Positions 52,830 through 60,872 of a stretch of DNA of 64,000 nt are shown one piece after another. The DNA comes from JAABUE01 sp037440925. GTDB taxonomy: Bacteria; Chloroflexota; Anaerolineae; Anaerolineales; Villigracilaceae. The DNA is taken from NCBI GenBank assembly GCA_037440925.1, contig JBBITF010000012.1:3858-67857 (forward strand), written 5' to 3'. The notes under the pieces were generated by a model. That model was not told the origin of the DNA. It saw nothing but the letters and a program-made list of their open reading frames with translations, and did no database searches. Made by a program: the position numbers and the translations under genes. Every line of letters begins with the position of its first letter. Position 1 is the first letter of the stretch.

Positions 52830-54128
52830 ATGTCACGCCTCTCTTTCAACGAATCGTACATTGAGCGCAACTTACGCTTCAACTTGACCGTCAACCTGCT
52901 GGATGGCGGCTTTTTTGGCCTGGGACTGGGATTTGCTTCGTTCATTACCATCATCCCACTCTTTGTTTCTCAACTGACGGACTCGGCCCTGCTGATTGGA
53001 CTGGCGCCGGCCATCCACAATGCAGGCTGGCAATTTCCTCAATTGTTGACTGCCGACTGGGTATCGCGCGCAAAACACATTAAGCCCTTGGTGCTTTGGA
53101 CGACCATCCAGGAGCGCCTTCCTTTCTTGGGACTGGCGGCGGTAGCCTGGTTTCTGCCTCGATTGGGGACGCAAAACGCGCTCATCCTCACCTTCTTCCT
53201 GCTCATCTGGCAAGGATTTGGGGGCGGGCTGGCAGCCAACGCCTGGACCAGTTTAATCTCTAAAATCATACCCACACGCCTGCACGGAACGTTCTTCGGC
53301 GCCCAGGCAGCGGCGTTCACCGCGCTGGAAGGGCTTTCGGCCATCGCCGCAGGGCTGATTTTAGGCGGTTTAGAGGGGCCATTGGATTTTACGCTGTGTT
53401 TCCTGGCCGCCAGCGCGTCGCTGACAATTTCCTTCGTGTTCCTGTCTCTAACGCGCGAAGCGGAAAGCGAGGCGCGCCTTGCCGAAGGCAAAGCCGGCAA
53501 AATCTGGCGGGAATCGTGGCGCATTTTGAGGAGCAATGCGAATTTCGTTTCTTTCCTGGCGCTGCGGTGCTTGAGCCAGTTTGCTGCCGTAGCCTTTTCG
53601 TTTTATATCGTCTACATAGTGTGGACATTCGGAATCAGCGAAGCCGAAGCCGGCCTGCTGACGGGCGCTTATATGTTCTTTTCGATCCTGTCCAGCCTGG
53701 CGATGGGGCGATTGGCCGACTACTGGAGTCCGCGGGCAGTGATGGCGGCGGGCGGACTGGCAGCCTCTGGCAGCGCGTTCATTGCGCTGGCAGCGCCCTC
53801 CGCGCATTGGTTTTATGCCAGTTTCTTGCTGACCAGCATTGCCACTGTAGCCATCTGGACGATCCCCCTGCCGCTGACGGTGCGTTTTGGAAGTGAGTCA
53901 GAACGTCCTTACTATATCGGTCTTTCCAGCACGCTGACCGCGCCAGCGACCATCCTGGCGCCGGTCTTGGGCGGCTGGCTGGCAGATGCCGTCGGTTTCC
54001 AGGCTACGTTCATTGTCTCGATTGTGTGTGGGATATTCATGGCTGCGATATTGACCTTTGTAATCAAGGACCCGCCACGCGAGAATGCGGCCGTCTCATC
54101 ATCGGCGCTGCAAATTGCAGGTGAGTAG
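52830..54128 (+). CDS. MFS transporter
   Basis: A 432-aa major facilitator with 12 predicted TM segments and a cytoplasmic central loop (LTREAESEARLAEGKAGKIWRE). Resemblance is to the uncharacterised bacterial MFS_1 efflux proteins; the substrate is unknown. It is divergent from the TetR-controlled exporter and shares its promoter region. The miaA start follows its stop with no spacer. Confidence 0.88.
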   Translation: MSRLSFNESYIERNLRFNLTVNLLDGGFFGLGLGFASFITIIPLFVSQLTDSALLIGLAPAIHNAGWQFPQLLTADWVSRAKHIKPLVLWTTIQERLPFLGLAAVAWFLPRLGTQNALILTFFLLIWQGFGGGLAANAWTSLISKIIPTRLHGTFFGAQAAAFTALEGLSAIAAGLILGGLEGPLDFTLCFLAASASLTISFVFLSLTREAESEARLAEGKAGKIWRESWRILRSNANFVSFLALRCLSQFAAVAFSFYIVYIVWTFGISEAEAGLLTGAYMFFSILSSLAMGRLADYWSPRAVMAAGGLAASGSAFIALAAPSAHWFYASFLLTSIATVAIWTIPLPLTVRFGSESERPYYIGLSSTLTAPATILAPVLGGWLADAVGFQATFIVSIVCGIFMAAILTFVIKDPPRENAAVSSSALQIAGE

Positions 54129-55067
54129 ATGACAAAACCGCCCCTGGTTGTTTTGGTGGGACCAACTGCGGTCGGCAAGACCGACCTGGCTATTCAATTA
54201 GCCAAGCGGCTGGAAGGGGAGATTGTGAGCGCCGACTCGCGGCTCTTTTATCGCGGCATGGATATCGGCACTGCCAAGCCTACGCCAGCCGAGCGCGCGC
54301 GCATTCCTCATCACTTGATTGATGTCGCCAACCCAGATGAGACCTGGTCGCTGGCGCTTTTTCAGAAGGCGGCTTGGGAAGCCATTGCCGGCATCCACGC
54401 ACGCGGCAGACTGCCCTTTTTGGTGGGGGGAACAGGGCAATACATTCGCGCTGTGACCGAAAACTGGACGCCGCCGGAAGTTGCTCCCAACCCTCGTCTA
54501 CGGGAGGCGTTGGAGAAGATGAACAAAGAAAGAGGGGGCGCATGGTTACACGAAAAACTTAGCCTGCTCGACGCGCAGGCGGCTCAGAAAATTGACCCCC
54601 GAAACGAGCGCCGCACCATCCGCGCGCTGGAAGTCATCCTGACAAGCGGCCAACGTTTTTCGGAACAACAGCGGCGCAGAGACTCGCCCTATCATGTATT
54701 GACGATTGGGTTGAAACGTCCGCGCGCTGAATTATACCGGCGCATAGACGAGCGCATTGAGAGCATGTTTGCTGCCGGGTTACTGGACGAGGCGCGCAGC
54801 CTGCTTGCAAAGGGGTATTCCCCTTCCCTGCCAGGTTTGTCAGCCATTGGCTACCGCGAAGCGACAGCGGTTGTGCTGGGGCAGATGAGCATCGAGGAGG
54901 CTAAAGCCCAGATGCGCCGATTGACGCGCGTCTTTGTGCGGCGACAGGCCAATTGGTTCAAGTTAGACGACCCCTCCATTGCATGGTTCGAGGCAGGGGA
55001 AGAGGGGGCAGCGGAAGCGATTGAGGCGTATGTCCGCGTCTGGTTAACGGAGGCAGGTTCAGGCTGA
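54129..55067 (+). CDS. miaA: tRNA dimethylallyltransferase MiaA
   Basis: Prenylates A37 in tRNAs that read UNN codons. 312 aa, full length: P-loop GPTAVGKTDLAIQLAKRL, SADSRLFYRGMDIGTAKP, VGGTGQYIRAV and RRTIRALEVI are the family motifs. In most members the second motif reads SADSMQVYRGMDIGTAK; the LF substitution is conservative. It immediately follows the MFS gene and is probably co-transcribed. Confidence 0.96.
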   Translation: MTKPPLVVLVGPTAVGKTDLAIQLAKRLEGEIVSADSRLFYRGMDIGTAKPTPAERARIPHHLIDVANPDETWSLALFQKAAWEAIAGIHARGRLPFLVGGTGQYIRAVTENWTPPEVAPNPRLREALEKMNKERGGAWLHEKLSLLDAQAAQKIDPRNERRTIRALEVILTSGQRFSEQQRRRDSPYHVLTIGLKRPRAELYRRIDERIESMFAAGLLDEARSLLAKGYSPSLPGLSAIGYREATAVVLGQMSIEEAKAQMRRLTRVFVRRQANWFKLDDPSIAWFEAGEEGAAEAIEAYVRVWLTEAGSG

Positions 55068-55158
55068 GAAAGAAGCGCGTAGGTCAAGAAAGTCATCCGT
55101 TCGCGCACTTAAGAAAGTCTCTTACAGAACCAGCATCCCAAAGGTTTTGAAAGCGGCG

Positions 55159-56274
55159 TCATCCAATCTGTTTCATCAAGGATGTCCAATCTTCGTAAAA
55201 AGGGATGCCGGCTTGCTGAAACATGTTGGCTTTGACCGAACCGGCCAGAGCAAATCCCAAAGGCCGCACGACGATATTCTTCCCTGCCCGTTGTAAAATT
55301 TTGGCGGCTTGCAGGGTCGAATGGATGCCGCTCATCGTATCTTCCACGACGAGAAGTTCGAAGGAAGGCGGTAGTTCCGAAAAGACGCCGTCCAGACGAC
55401 CGGTCTGCTGCCAATGTGCAACAGCCTGAAGCGCAGGCCATTCTTGTCGTGTGAAGGCGGCAGCAATGGCCGCCAGCGCGTGAAACGGCGAGGGTTTTAC
55501 CCATGTCTCAGGGTCGGTTCGCTGCTGCGCTGCGATATATTCTAGTTTGCCGAAGGCCAGCAGGGGGATATCTTCCAATCCAACCAGCGCCAACGCCATT
55601 TCCGCTTCGGGGGGGTAGCCAACCGCCGATTCGTTCACTTCGCGCGGCGGCCTGGACGGGCGACCTGTGAAAATGACAGGATACATTTCCTCTTGAAACA
55701 AGCGAGAGCGACTTTCTGCGTCTATGTTGGGCGTATCGTAGGCCAAGAGTAACGATTCGGTTTTGAATTCAGCCGGCAGGCGATAGGTTTCTGTGAACTT
55801 CTGGCTGCCAAGCGTAAAATGTTGAAAGACCCGCATGGTGGCCGAGGCGTGGATGTGGCGTGTTTGGGTCAGCAGGTTTTTGCGCAGTTCAAGGGGAATG
55901 GCGGGAAAGCACCCCGCTTGAAATGCGCTCTCGGCAGGATATTGGCCTGGCGTTAAGGGAAATTCTGGAATGGATAAACGAGCAGGCACATCTACTTTGC
56001 GCCGAAGGTTGATGGCAGCGGCGGCAGAGGAAACGTCGGCGGGGAGATTCGGCATGGGCTGGCGCTCCAGAATCGAGGTCCAGTAAGAGGCGAGCAAGAG
56101 GGGCGCCATGTCCCATTCGCTGGTAATGCCGCGCCGTTCTAAACCTTCCAGCGTTTTTTCATCCACTTCAAAGTGAGCATTCCAGAAGCGATGGAGGGTA
56201 GCGCGCAAGGCGGCGCGGTATCCGCCGGGGCGCAAAAGCACGCCGTCAATATCGAGCAGAATGATTTTTGTCAT
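55159..56274 (-). CDS. HAD-superfamily phosphatase, candidate histidinol-phosphate phosphatase
   Basis: A 371-aa HAD protein. Motif I is LLDIDGVLL (Asp8 nucleophile, Asp10), motif II IFTGRP (Thr203), motif III VKPSP (Lys260) and motif IV VVEDTMSGI (Asp312). About 180 residues between motifs I and II form a large cap. Its ATG overlaps the hisE stop (ATGA), so it is the last cistron of the his operon. HisB lacks the phosphatase half and no hisN or PHP gene is seen, so dephosphorylation of histidinol phosphate is the natural guess. It is larger than the HisB-N type (about 160 aa) and the function is inferred from context only. Confidence 0.65.
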   Translation of the reverse strand: MTKIILLDIDGVLLRPGGYRAALRATLHRFWNAHFEVDEKTLEGLERRGITSEWDMAPLLLASYWTSILERQPMPNLPADVSSAAAAINLRRKVDVPARLSIPEFPLTPGQYPAESAFQAGCFPAIPLELRKNLLTQTRHIHASATMRVFQHFTLGSQKFTETYRLPAEFKTESLLLAYDTPNIDAESRSRLFQEEMYPVIFTGRPSRPPREVNESAVGYPPEAEMALALVGLEDIPLLAFGKLEYIAAQQRTDPETWVKPSPFHALAAIAAAFTRQEWPALQAVAHWQQTGRLDGVFSELPPSFELLVVEDTMSGIHSTLQAAKILQRAGKNIVVRPLGFALAGSVKANMFQQAGIPFYEDWTSLMKQIG

Positions 56275-56546
56275 TTGCGCCGTTTCTCCAATTCAGTCAT
56301 CACGTCGGCAGGGGTCAATCCGCGCGCAGCGAGCAGGACAAGCGTATGGTAAGTCAGGTCGGCCACTTCTTCAATAAGGCGCTGGTCGCTTTGCGCGAGG
56401 GCCGCCACGATCACTTCGGCGCTTTCCTCGCCGATTTTCTGGGCGATTTTCGGCAGGCCTGCCGCAAAGAGGCGGGCAGTGTAGGATTCTTCGGCAGGGT
56501 TTTTCTGGCGGTCTTGAATGAGGTCGAAGAGCGATTGCAGGTTCAT
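56271..56546 (-). CDS. hisE: Phosphoribosyl-ATP diphosphatase
   Basis: Second step of histidine synthesis: PR-ATP to PR-AMP. 91 aa with the MazG-like helices and the metal motif KIGEESAEVIVAAL, then EEVADLTYHTLVLLA. It is a stand-alone HisE, 12 bp after hisI. Confidence 0.95.
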   Translation of the reverse strand: MNLQSLFDLIQDRQKNPAEESYTARLFAAGLPKIAQKIGEESAEVIVAALAQSDQRLIEEVADLTYHTLVLLAARGLTPADVMTELEKRRK

Positions 56547-56558
56547 GAGAGGGATGGT

Positions 56559-56942
56559 TTAGAGCGAGGGGATAGGGTTGTGGGTAGGGGCTACAGGGAG
56601 ATTACCCAAATTCTCGAGGCTGCGATAAAAGCAAGTCCGGTTTCCTGTGTGGCAGGCAGGGCCGGCAGGATGGACGCGAATCAAGAGGGTATCTGCGTCG
56701 CAATCGGGGCGGATTTCTACCACACGTTGAATGTTGCCAGAAGTGGCGCCTTTATGCCACAATTGCCGGCGGCTGCGCGACCAAAACCAGGTTTCGCCTG
56801 TTTCGAGAGTCAAGCGCAGGGCTTCAGCGTTCATGTATGCCAGCATCAAGACTTCACGCGTATCGGCATCCTGCACAATAACAGGGAGGAGGCCGTCGGG
56901 GCCAAAGTTGAGTTCGATGGAATTCCAGTTTTCACGTTTCAT
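56559..56942 (-). CDS. hisI: Phosphoribosyl-AMP cyclohydrolase
   Basis: Third step: opens the adenine ring of PR-AMP. 127 aa. Zinc and magnesium residues appear in WSRSRRQLWHKGATSGN, DCDADTLLIRV and GPACHTGNRTCFYR. The start codon is inside the heptad array at the end of hisF and overlaps hisF by 11 bp. Confidence 0.96.
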   Translation of the reverse strand: MKRENWNSIELNFGPDGLLPVIVQDADTREVLMLAYMNAEALRLTLETGETWFWSRSRRQLWHKGATSGNIQRVVEIRPDCDADTLLIRVHPAGPACHTGNRTCFYRSLENLGNLPVAPTHNPIPSL

Positions 56943-57729
56943 GTTTTATGTTCCATGTTTCATGTTCCATGTCCATTCGCACAGGGATATTCAGCGATTG
57001 CAGGTATCTTTTCAAATCAGGGATTTTCAGTTTGCCATCGTGAAAGAGGGAAGCGGCCAGGGCGGCGTCGGCTTTACCTTCGGTCAGCACATCGGCAAAG
57101 TGAGCCGGCGCGCCAGCGCCGCCCGAAGCGATGAGGGGGACGGAGACCGCTTCGGCGATGGCGCGCGTCAACGCAAGGTCATAGCCCGCCAGCGTGCCGT
57201 CTGCATCCATGCTGGTCAACAAGATTTCGCCCGCGCCCAGGTCCACGCCGCGCTGCGCCCACTCGATAACGTCTAGGCCGGTAGGGATGCGTCCGCCATG
57301 AATGTACACTTCCCAAGCCGAAGGGCCGCAGCGGCGCGCATCAATCGCCAGCACGATACATTGCGCGCCAAAGCACGCGGCCCCCTGGGAGAGCAGTTGC
57401 GGATTTTTCACTGCCGCCGAATTGAGGCTGATTTTGTCGGCGCCGGCCAGCAGGAGATTGCGCATATCCTCTACGCTGCGGATTCCACCGCCAACGGTTA
57501 GCGGCATGAAAACCGTCTCAGCCACACGGTTGACCAGTTCCAGGGTAGTTTTGCGCCCTTCGTGCGTGGCAGAAATATCCAGGAAGACCAGTTCGTCTGC
57601 GCCCTGCTGGTCGTACAACCGTGCCTGCTCCACCGGATCGCCCGCGTCGCGCAGGTTGACGAAGTTGACGCCCTTCACCACGCGCCCGTCTTGAATGTCG
57701 AGGCAGGGGATAATTCGTTTGGTCAACAT
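56932..57729 (-). CDS. hisF: Imidazole glycerol phosphate synthase, cyclase subunit
   Basis: With HisH it makes IGP and AICAR. 265 aa (beta/alpha)8 barrel; catalytic Asp in CLDIQDGRVVKG and Asp in TSMDADGTLAGYD. The normal HisF end is reached at LKRYLQSLNIPVR; the extra 14 residues (MDMEHETWNIKHET) are translated tandem heptads. Overlaps hisA by 7 bp. Confidence 0.96.
   Translation of the reverse strand: MLTKRIIPCLDIQDGRVVKGVNFVNLRDAGDPVEQARLYDQQGADELVFLDISATHEGRKTTLELVNRVAETVFMPLTVGGGIRSVEDMRNLLLAGADKISLNSAAVKNPQLLSQGAACFGAQCIVLAIDARRCGPSAWEVYIHGGRIPTGLDVIEWAQRGVDLGAGEILLTSMDADGTLAGYDLALTRAIAEAVSVPLIASGGAGAPAHFADVLTEGKADAALAASLFHDGKLKIPDLKRYLQSLNIPVRMDMEHETWNIKHET
56935..56976 (-). repeat. 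Heptad array forming the HisF tail and hisI start
   Basis: On the minus strand: ATGGAAC, ATGAAAC, ATGGAAC, ATAAAAC, ATGAAAC, GTGAAAA. Perfect 7-bp periodicity across the hisF stop and hisI ATG. Confidence 0.85.
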
Positions 57730-58454
57730 AACTCTCTACTCTCTATCACCCGCAACGCCTCTTCCAGTGCAATCGTCCCATCGTACAACGCACGGCCAAT
57801 GATGACACCAGCCAGCCCGGCTTCCTTGACCGCGCGCACATCATCAAGCGTATGCACGCCGCCTGAAGCGATGACCTCCAACCCGCTGGTCTCAGACAGT
57901 TCGCGCGTAGCGGCAAGGTTCAAGCCTCCGCCCAATCCGTCGCGGGAGACATCGGTAAAGATAACGGTACGCAGGCCCAGGTCCCTCATGCGATGCGCCA
58001 ACTCCATGGCGGATATTCCGCCGTTCTCTTTCCAGCCGCGTATGCGCGCTATCCCATCCCGCGCGTCAATTGCTGCCGCTATTCTTTCGGGACCGAACAA
58101 CTCGATTGCCCGCGCAACCGTCTCAGGCTGCTCAACAGCCAGCGTGCCGACGACGACGCGGTTCACGCCCCAACGCAACGCCTGTTGGATGGACTCCAGC
58201 GAGCGCATCCCGCCGCCAAGCTGCACCGCCGCGCCAGATTTCAAGATAGCGTCCAGCGCCAGACGATTTGCGTCATCCCTGTCGCCAAACGCGCCGTCAA
58301 GATTGACCACATGAAGCCAGCGCGTGCCTGCATCCAGCCAGCGCCGCGCCATTTCGGCAGGATGATCGCTATAAGCCGTCACCCGCGACGGGTCGCCTTG
58401 CTTCAGGCGCACTACCTTGCCGCCGCGCAGGTCAATTGCGGGATAGACAATCAT
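57723..58454 (-). CDS. hisA: Phosphoribosylformimino-AICAR ribotide isomerase
   Basis: Fourth step, an Amadori rearrangement. 243-aa barrel with catalytic Asp8 in PAIDLRGGKVVRLKQGD and the second Asp in FTDVSRDGLGGG. Start overlaps the hisH stop (ATGA). Confidence 0.96.
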   Translation of the reverse strand: MIVYPAIDLRGGKVVRLKQGDPSRVTAYSDHPAEMARRWLDAGTRWLHVVNLDGAFGDRDDANRLALDAILKSGAAVQLGGGMRSLESIQQALRWGVNRVVVGTLAVEQPETVARAIELFGPERIAAAIDARDGIARIRGWKENGGISAMELAHRMRDLGLRTVIFTDVSRDGLGGGLNLAATRELSETSGLEVIASGGVHTLDDVRAVKEAGLAGVIIGRALYDGTIALEEALRVIESRELC

Positions 58455-59065
58455 CTCACCTCCAGAAAATTCCTCAAGATTTGCAGTCCCACCTTTTGGC
58501 TTTTTTCGGGATGGAACTGAACGCCAAAAATATTTTCGCGCTGAACGGCGCAGGCAAATTCAACGCCGTAGTCGGCGGTTGCGATTACAGCGGATGGGTG
58601 GAGCGGCCGGCAAATATACGAATGATTGAAATAGACATACGCCCCGCTGCGGATGCTATGAAACAAGGGCGCTTCTTTCTGGACCTCGATCTGATTCCAC
58701 CCCGTGTGCGGAATCTTCACCGACAGCGATTCTGCAAACCGCTCCACCCGGCCGGGCAGCAACCCCAGGCCGGCATGTCGGCCCATCTCCTCTCCCAGGT
58801 CGAACAGGGCCTGCATCCCAACGCAAATGCCCAGCATGGGAACGCCGCCGGCTGTAACTTGCATGAGCGCTTCATCCAGTCCGCGCGCGCGCAAACCCAA
58901 CATGAAATCTCCAAACGCGCCGACGCCCGGCAGAACGACTTTCTGCGCCGCTAAAACTACTTGCGGGTCGTTTGTGCGTATGACTTTTGCGCCGGTATTT
59001 TCCAACGCCTTTTGCACAGAACGCAAATTGCCTGTGCCGGCATCGAGGAGGGTTATTTTGTTCAT
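58451..59065 (-). CDS. hisH: Imidazole glycerol phosphate synthase, glutamine amidotransferase subunit
   Basis: Supplies ammonia to HisF. 204 aa with the class I glutaminase triad: Cys in LGICVGMQALFD, and His and Glu in GVQFHPEKSQ. The start at 59065 gives the normal MNKITLLDAGTGNLRSV; an in-frame 128-residue extension upstream is repeat-encoded and crosses hisB, so it is rejected. Confidence 0.96.
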   Translation of the reverse strand: MNKITLLDAGTGNLRSVQKALENTGAKVIRTNDPQVVLAAQKVVLPGVGAFGDFMLGLRARGLDEALMQVTAGGVPMLGICVGMQALFDLGEEMGRHAGLGLLPGRVERFAESLSVKIPHTGWNQIEVQKEAPLFHSIRSGAYVYFNHSYICRPLHPSAVIATADYGVEFACAVQRENIFGVQFHPEKSQKVGLQILRNFLEVR

Positions 59066-59095
59066 ATCTTTCTCGTCATGGTGAGCAAGGTGGGG

Positions 59096-59132
59096 GTAGG
59101 TAAAAGGTACACAAGTAGACAGGTAGACAAGT
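59096..59132. repeat. Octad tandem repeat between hisB and hisH
   Basis: Read on the + strand: GTACACAA, GTAGACAG, GTAGACAA, GTAGGCG. Same family as the 8-mers inside the ABC ATPase gene near 48940. Confidence 0.8.
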
Positions 59133-59139
59133 AGGCGAA

Positions 59140-59727
59140 TTACAATGCACCCTTTGTAGAGGCAACCATCCCGCCGCGCCGGGGGTCGAGTTGCGTCGCT
59201 ATATCCAGCGCGCGCGCCCAGGCTTTGAACAAGGCTTCGGCTCGATGATGGTCGTCGCGTCCGTACACAATGCGGGCATGGATATTGCAGCGCGCCGTGA
59301 CCGCAAAAGACTCGAAAAAATGCGGGAACAGGGTGACAGGGATATTGCCCACATACGACGTTTGCCATTTGGCCCGCATGATTGCATAAGGGCGCCCAGA
59401 CAAATCCACCGCCACGTGCGCCAGCGTCTCGTCCATTGGCGCGAAGCAATCGCCTATGCGCTGAATGCCACGACGATCACCAAGCGCCCTATCGAAGGCT
59501 TGTCCCAGGGTCAGGGCTACATCTTCGAGGGTATGATGAACGTCAATGTGCAAATCTCCCTGGGCTTGCAGCCGCAGGTCAAATAAGCCATGCACCGCAA
59601 GGTGGGTCAACATGTGATCGAGAAAGCCTATGCCGGTAGAAATCTCGTGAACACCCGCACCGTCCAAGTTCAATTCAACGCGAACTTGCGTTTCGTTCGT
59701 CTTTCGTGATATATCTGCGGTTCGCAT
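59140..59727 (-). CDS. hisB: Imidazoleglycerol-phosphate dehydratase (single-domain HisB)
   Basis: Converts IGP to imidazole acetol phosphate. 195 aa, dehydratase domain only: GIGFLDHMLTHLAVHG, DVHHTLEDVALTLGQAF and GRDDHHRAEALFKAWARAL hold the manganese ligands. No N-terminal HAD phosphatase. AAGGAG precedes ATG 59727. Confidence 0.96.
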   Translation of the reverse strand: MRTADISRKTNETQVRVELNLDGAGVHEISTGIGFLDHMLTHLAVHGLFDLRLQAQGDLHIDVHHTLEDVALTLGQAFDRALGDRRGIQRIGDCFAPMDETLAHVAVDLSGRPYAIMRAKWQTSYVGNIPVTLFPHFFESFAVTARCNIHARIVYGRDDHHRAEALFKAWARALDIATQLDPRRGGMVASTKGAL

Positions 59728-59750
59728 CTTTGCTCCTTGTTCAAGCAAAA

Positions 59751-60848
59751 TCAAGAGGCTTCAGACATCAGCGCTTGCAATAACGCATCGGTATCCTGAG
59801 GCCGGCCCACGCTGATGCGGATATGGTCGCGCAGAGCAGGCTTGTCAAAATAGCGGATGAAAATGCCGTGTCGCTGCGCCAGGCGCGCTTTCAGTTCAGC
59901 CGCATCGCGTCCCACCACCCGGCATAAAATGAAATTAGCCCGCGTAGGGTAAGGCTGCAAATAAGGGATTTTCTGTAAAGCCCTGAACAGCCTCTCTCGC
60001 TCGGTCGTCAAACGTTCAACCCCTTTTGCCAATTCGTCCACGTGCGCCAATGAGACTTGCGCCGCCACGCTTGCCGCCACATTGACGTTGTATGGCTGTT
60101 TGGATTTCCACAAAGTCGGCATCAGCCACAGCGGAAAAGCGCCGTATCCAATGCGTAAACCAGCCAGCCCAGCCCACTTACTGAAAGTTCGCAAAACAAC
60201 CAGATTTTCACGCTGAGGCACGTCGCCAATGCGGCTAAGAGATGCGCCAAGGCATTCGTCTGCAAACTCGATGTAGGCTTCATCCAACACAATCAGGGTC
60301 GGCAATGCCAACAGGGCCTCCATCGTTTTTGCATCCACAAGCGACCCATCGGGATTGTTGGGCGAGGCGATGAAGAGGAGCCTGGGGCGATAGGCTTCAA
60401 CCGCCTTGCGAATGGATGGCATGTCGAGCGAAAAATCGGCGCGGCGAGGGACTTCGATACAACGTGCGGCGTTGAGTTGCGCGTCAAAGACGTACATGCC
60501 AAAGGTTGGCGTGCATGTGAGAACGTAATCCGTCGGCTCGAGAAAAACGCGCATCAGCAAATCAATCAACTCGTCTGCCCCGGCGCCGGCAAGCAAATAC
60601 TCCGCTCCGAGACCTGTAAATCTGGCAAGCGCTTCTCGCAGGGCGCGGCTTTCGGGGTCGGGGTAAACGTGCGGGAATGGCATATTTGCCAGCGCCTCGC
60701 GCACCGCTTTCAACGGACCGTAAGGGTTTTCGTTGGCGTCCAGTTTGACGATGTTGGCGGGGTCTCTTCCCAGGCGCGCAGAGAGAACTTCAAACGGTTC
60801 GATAGGAATATAGGGAGGGAGCGATTGGAGGTGTTTTCTGATTTGCAT
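59751..60848 (-). CDS. hisC: Histidinol-phosphate aminotransferase
   Basis: PLP enzyme that makes histidinol phosphate. 365 aa, fold type I. DANENPYGP near the start, SPNNPDGSLV in the middle, and RTFSKWAGLAGLRIGYG with the PLP lysine. AGGAG lies before the ATG. Confidence 0.95.
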   Translation of the reverse strand: MQIRKHLQSLPPYIPIEPFEVLSARLGRDPANIVKLDANENPYGPLKAVREALANMPFPHVYPDPESRALREALARFTGLGAEYLLAGAGADELIDLLMRVFLEPTDYVLTCTPTFGMYVFDAQLNAARCIEVPRRADFSLDMPSIRKAVEAYRPRLLFIASPNNPDGSLVDAKTMEALLALPTLIVLDEAYIEFADECLGASLSRIGDVPQRENLVVLRTFSKWAGLAGLRIGYGAFPLWLMPTLWKSKQPYNVNVAASVAAQVSLAHVDELAKGVERLTTERERLFRALQKIPYLQPYPTRANFILCRVVGRDAAELKARLAQRHGIFIRYFDKPALRDHIRISVGRPQDTDALLQALMSEAS

Positions 60849-60872
60849 GGCGGCTCCTGGATATATCCCGCG

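Noticed and set aside
59066..59449. N-terminal extension of hisH by 128 codons
   Set aside because: It overlaps hisB and crosses an octad repeat; the canonical HisH start is MNKITLLDAG at 59065.
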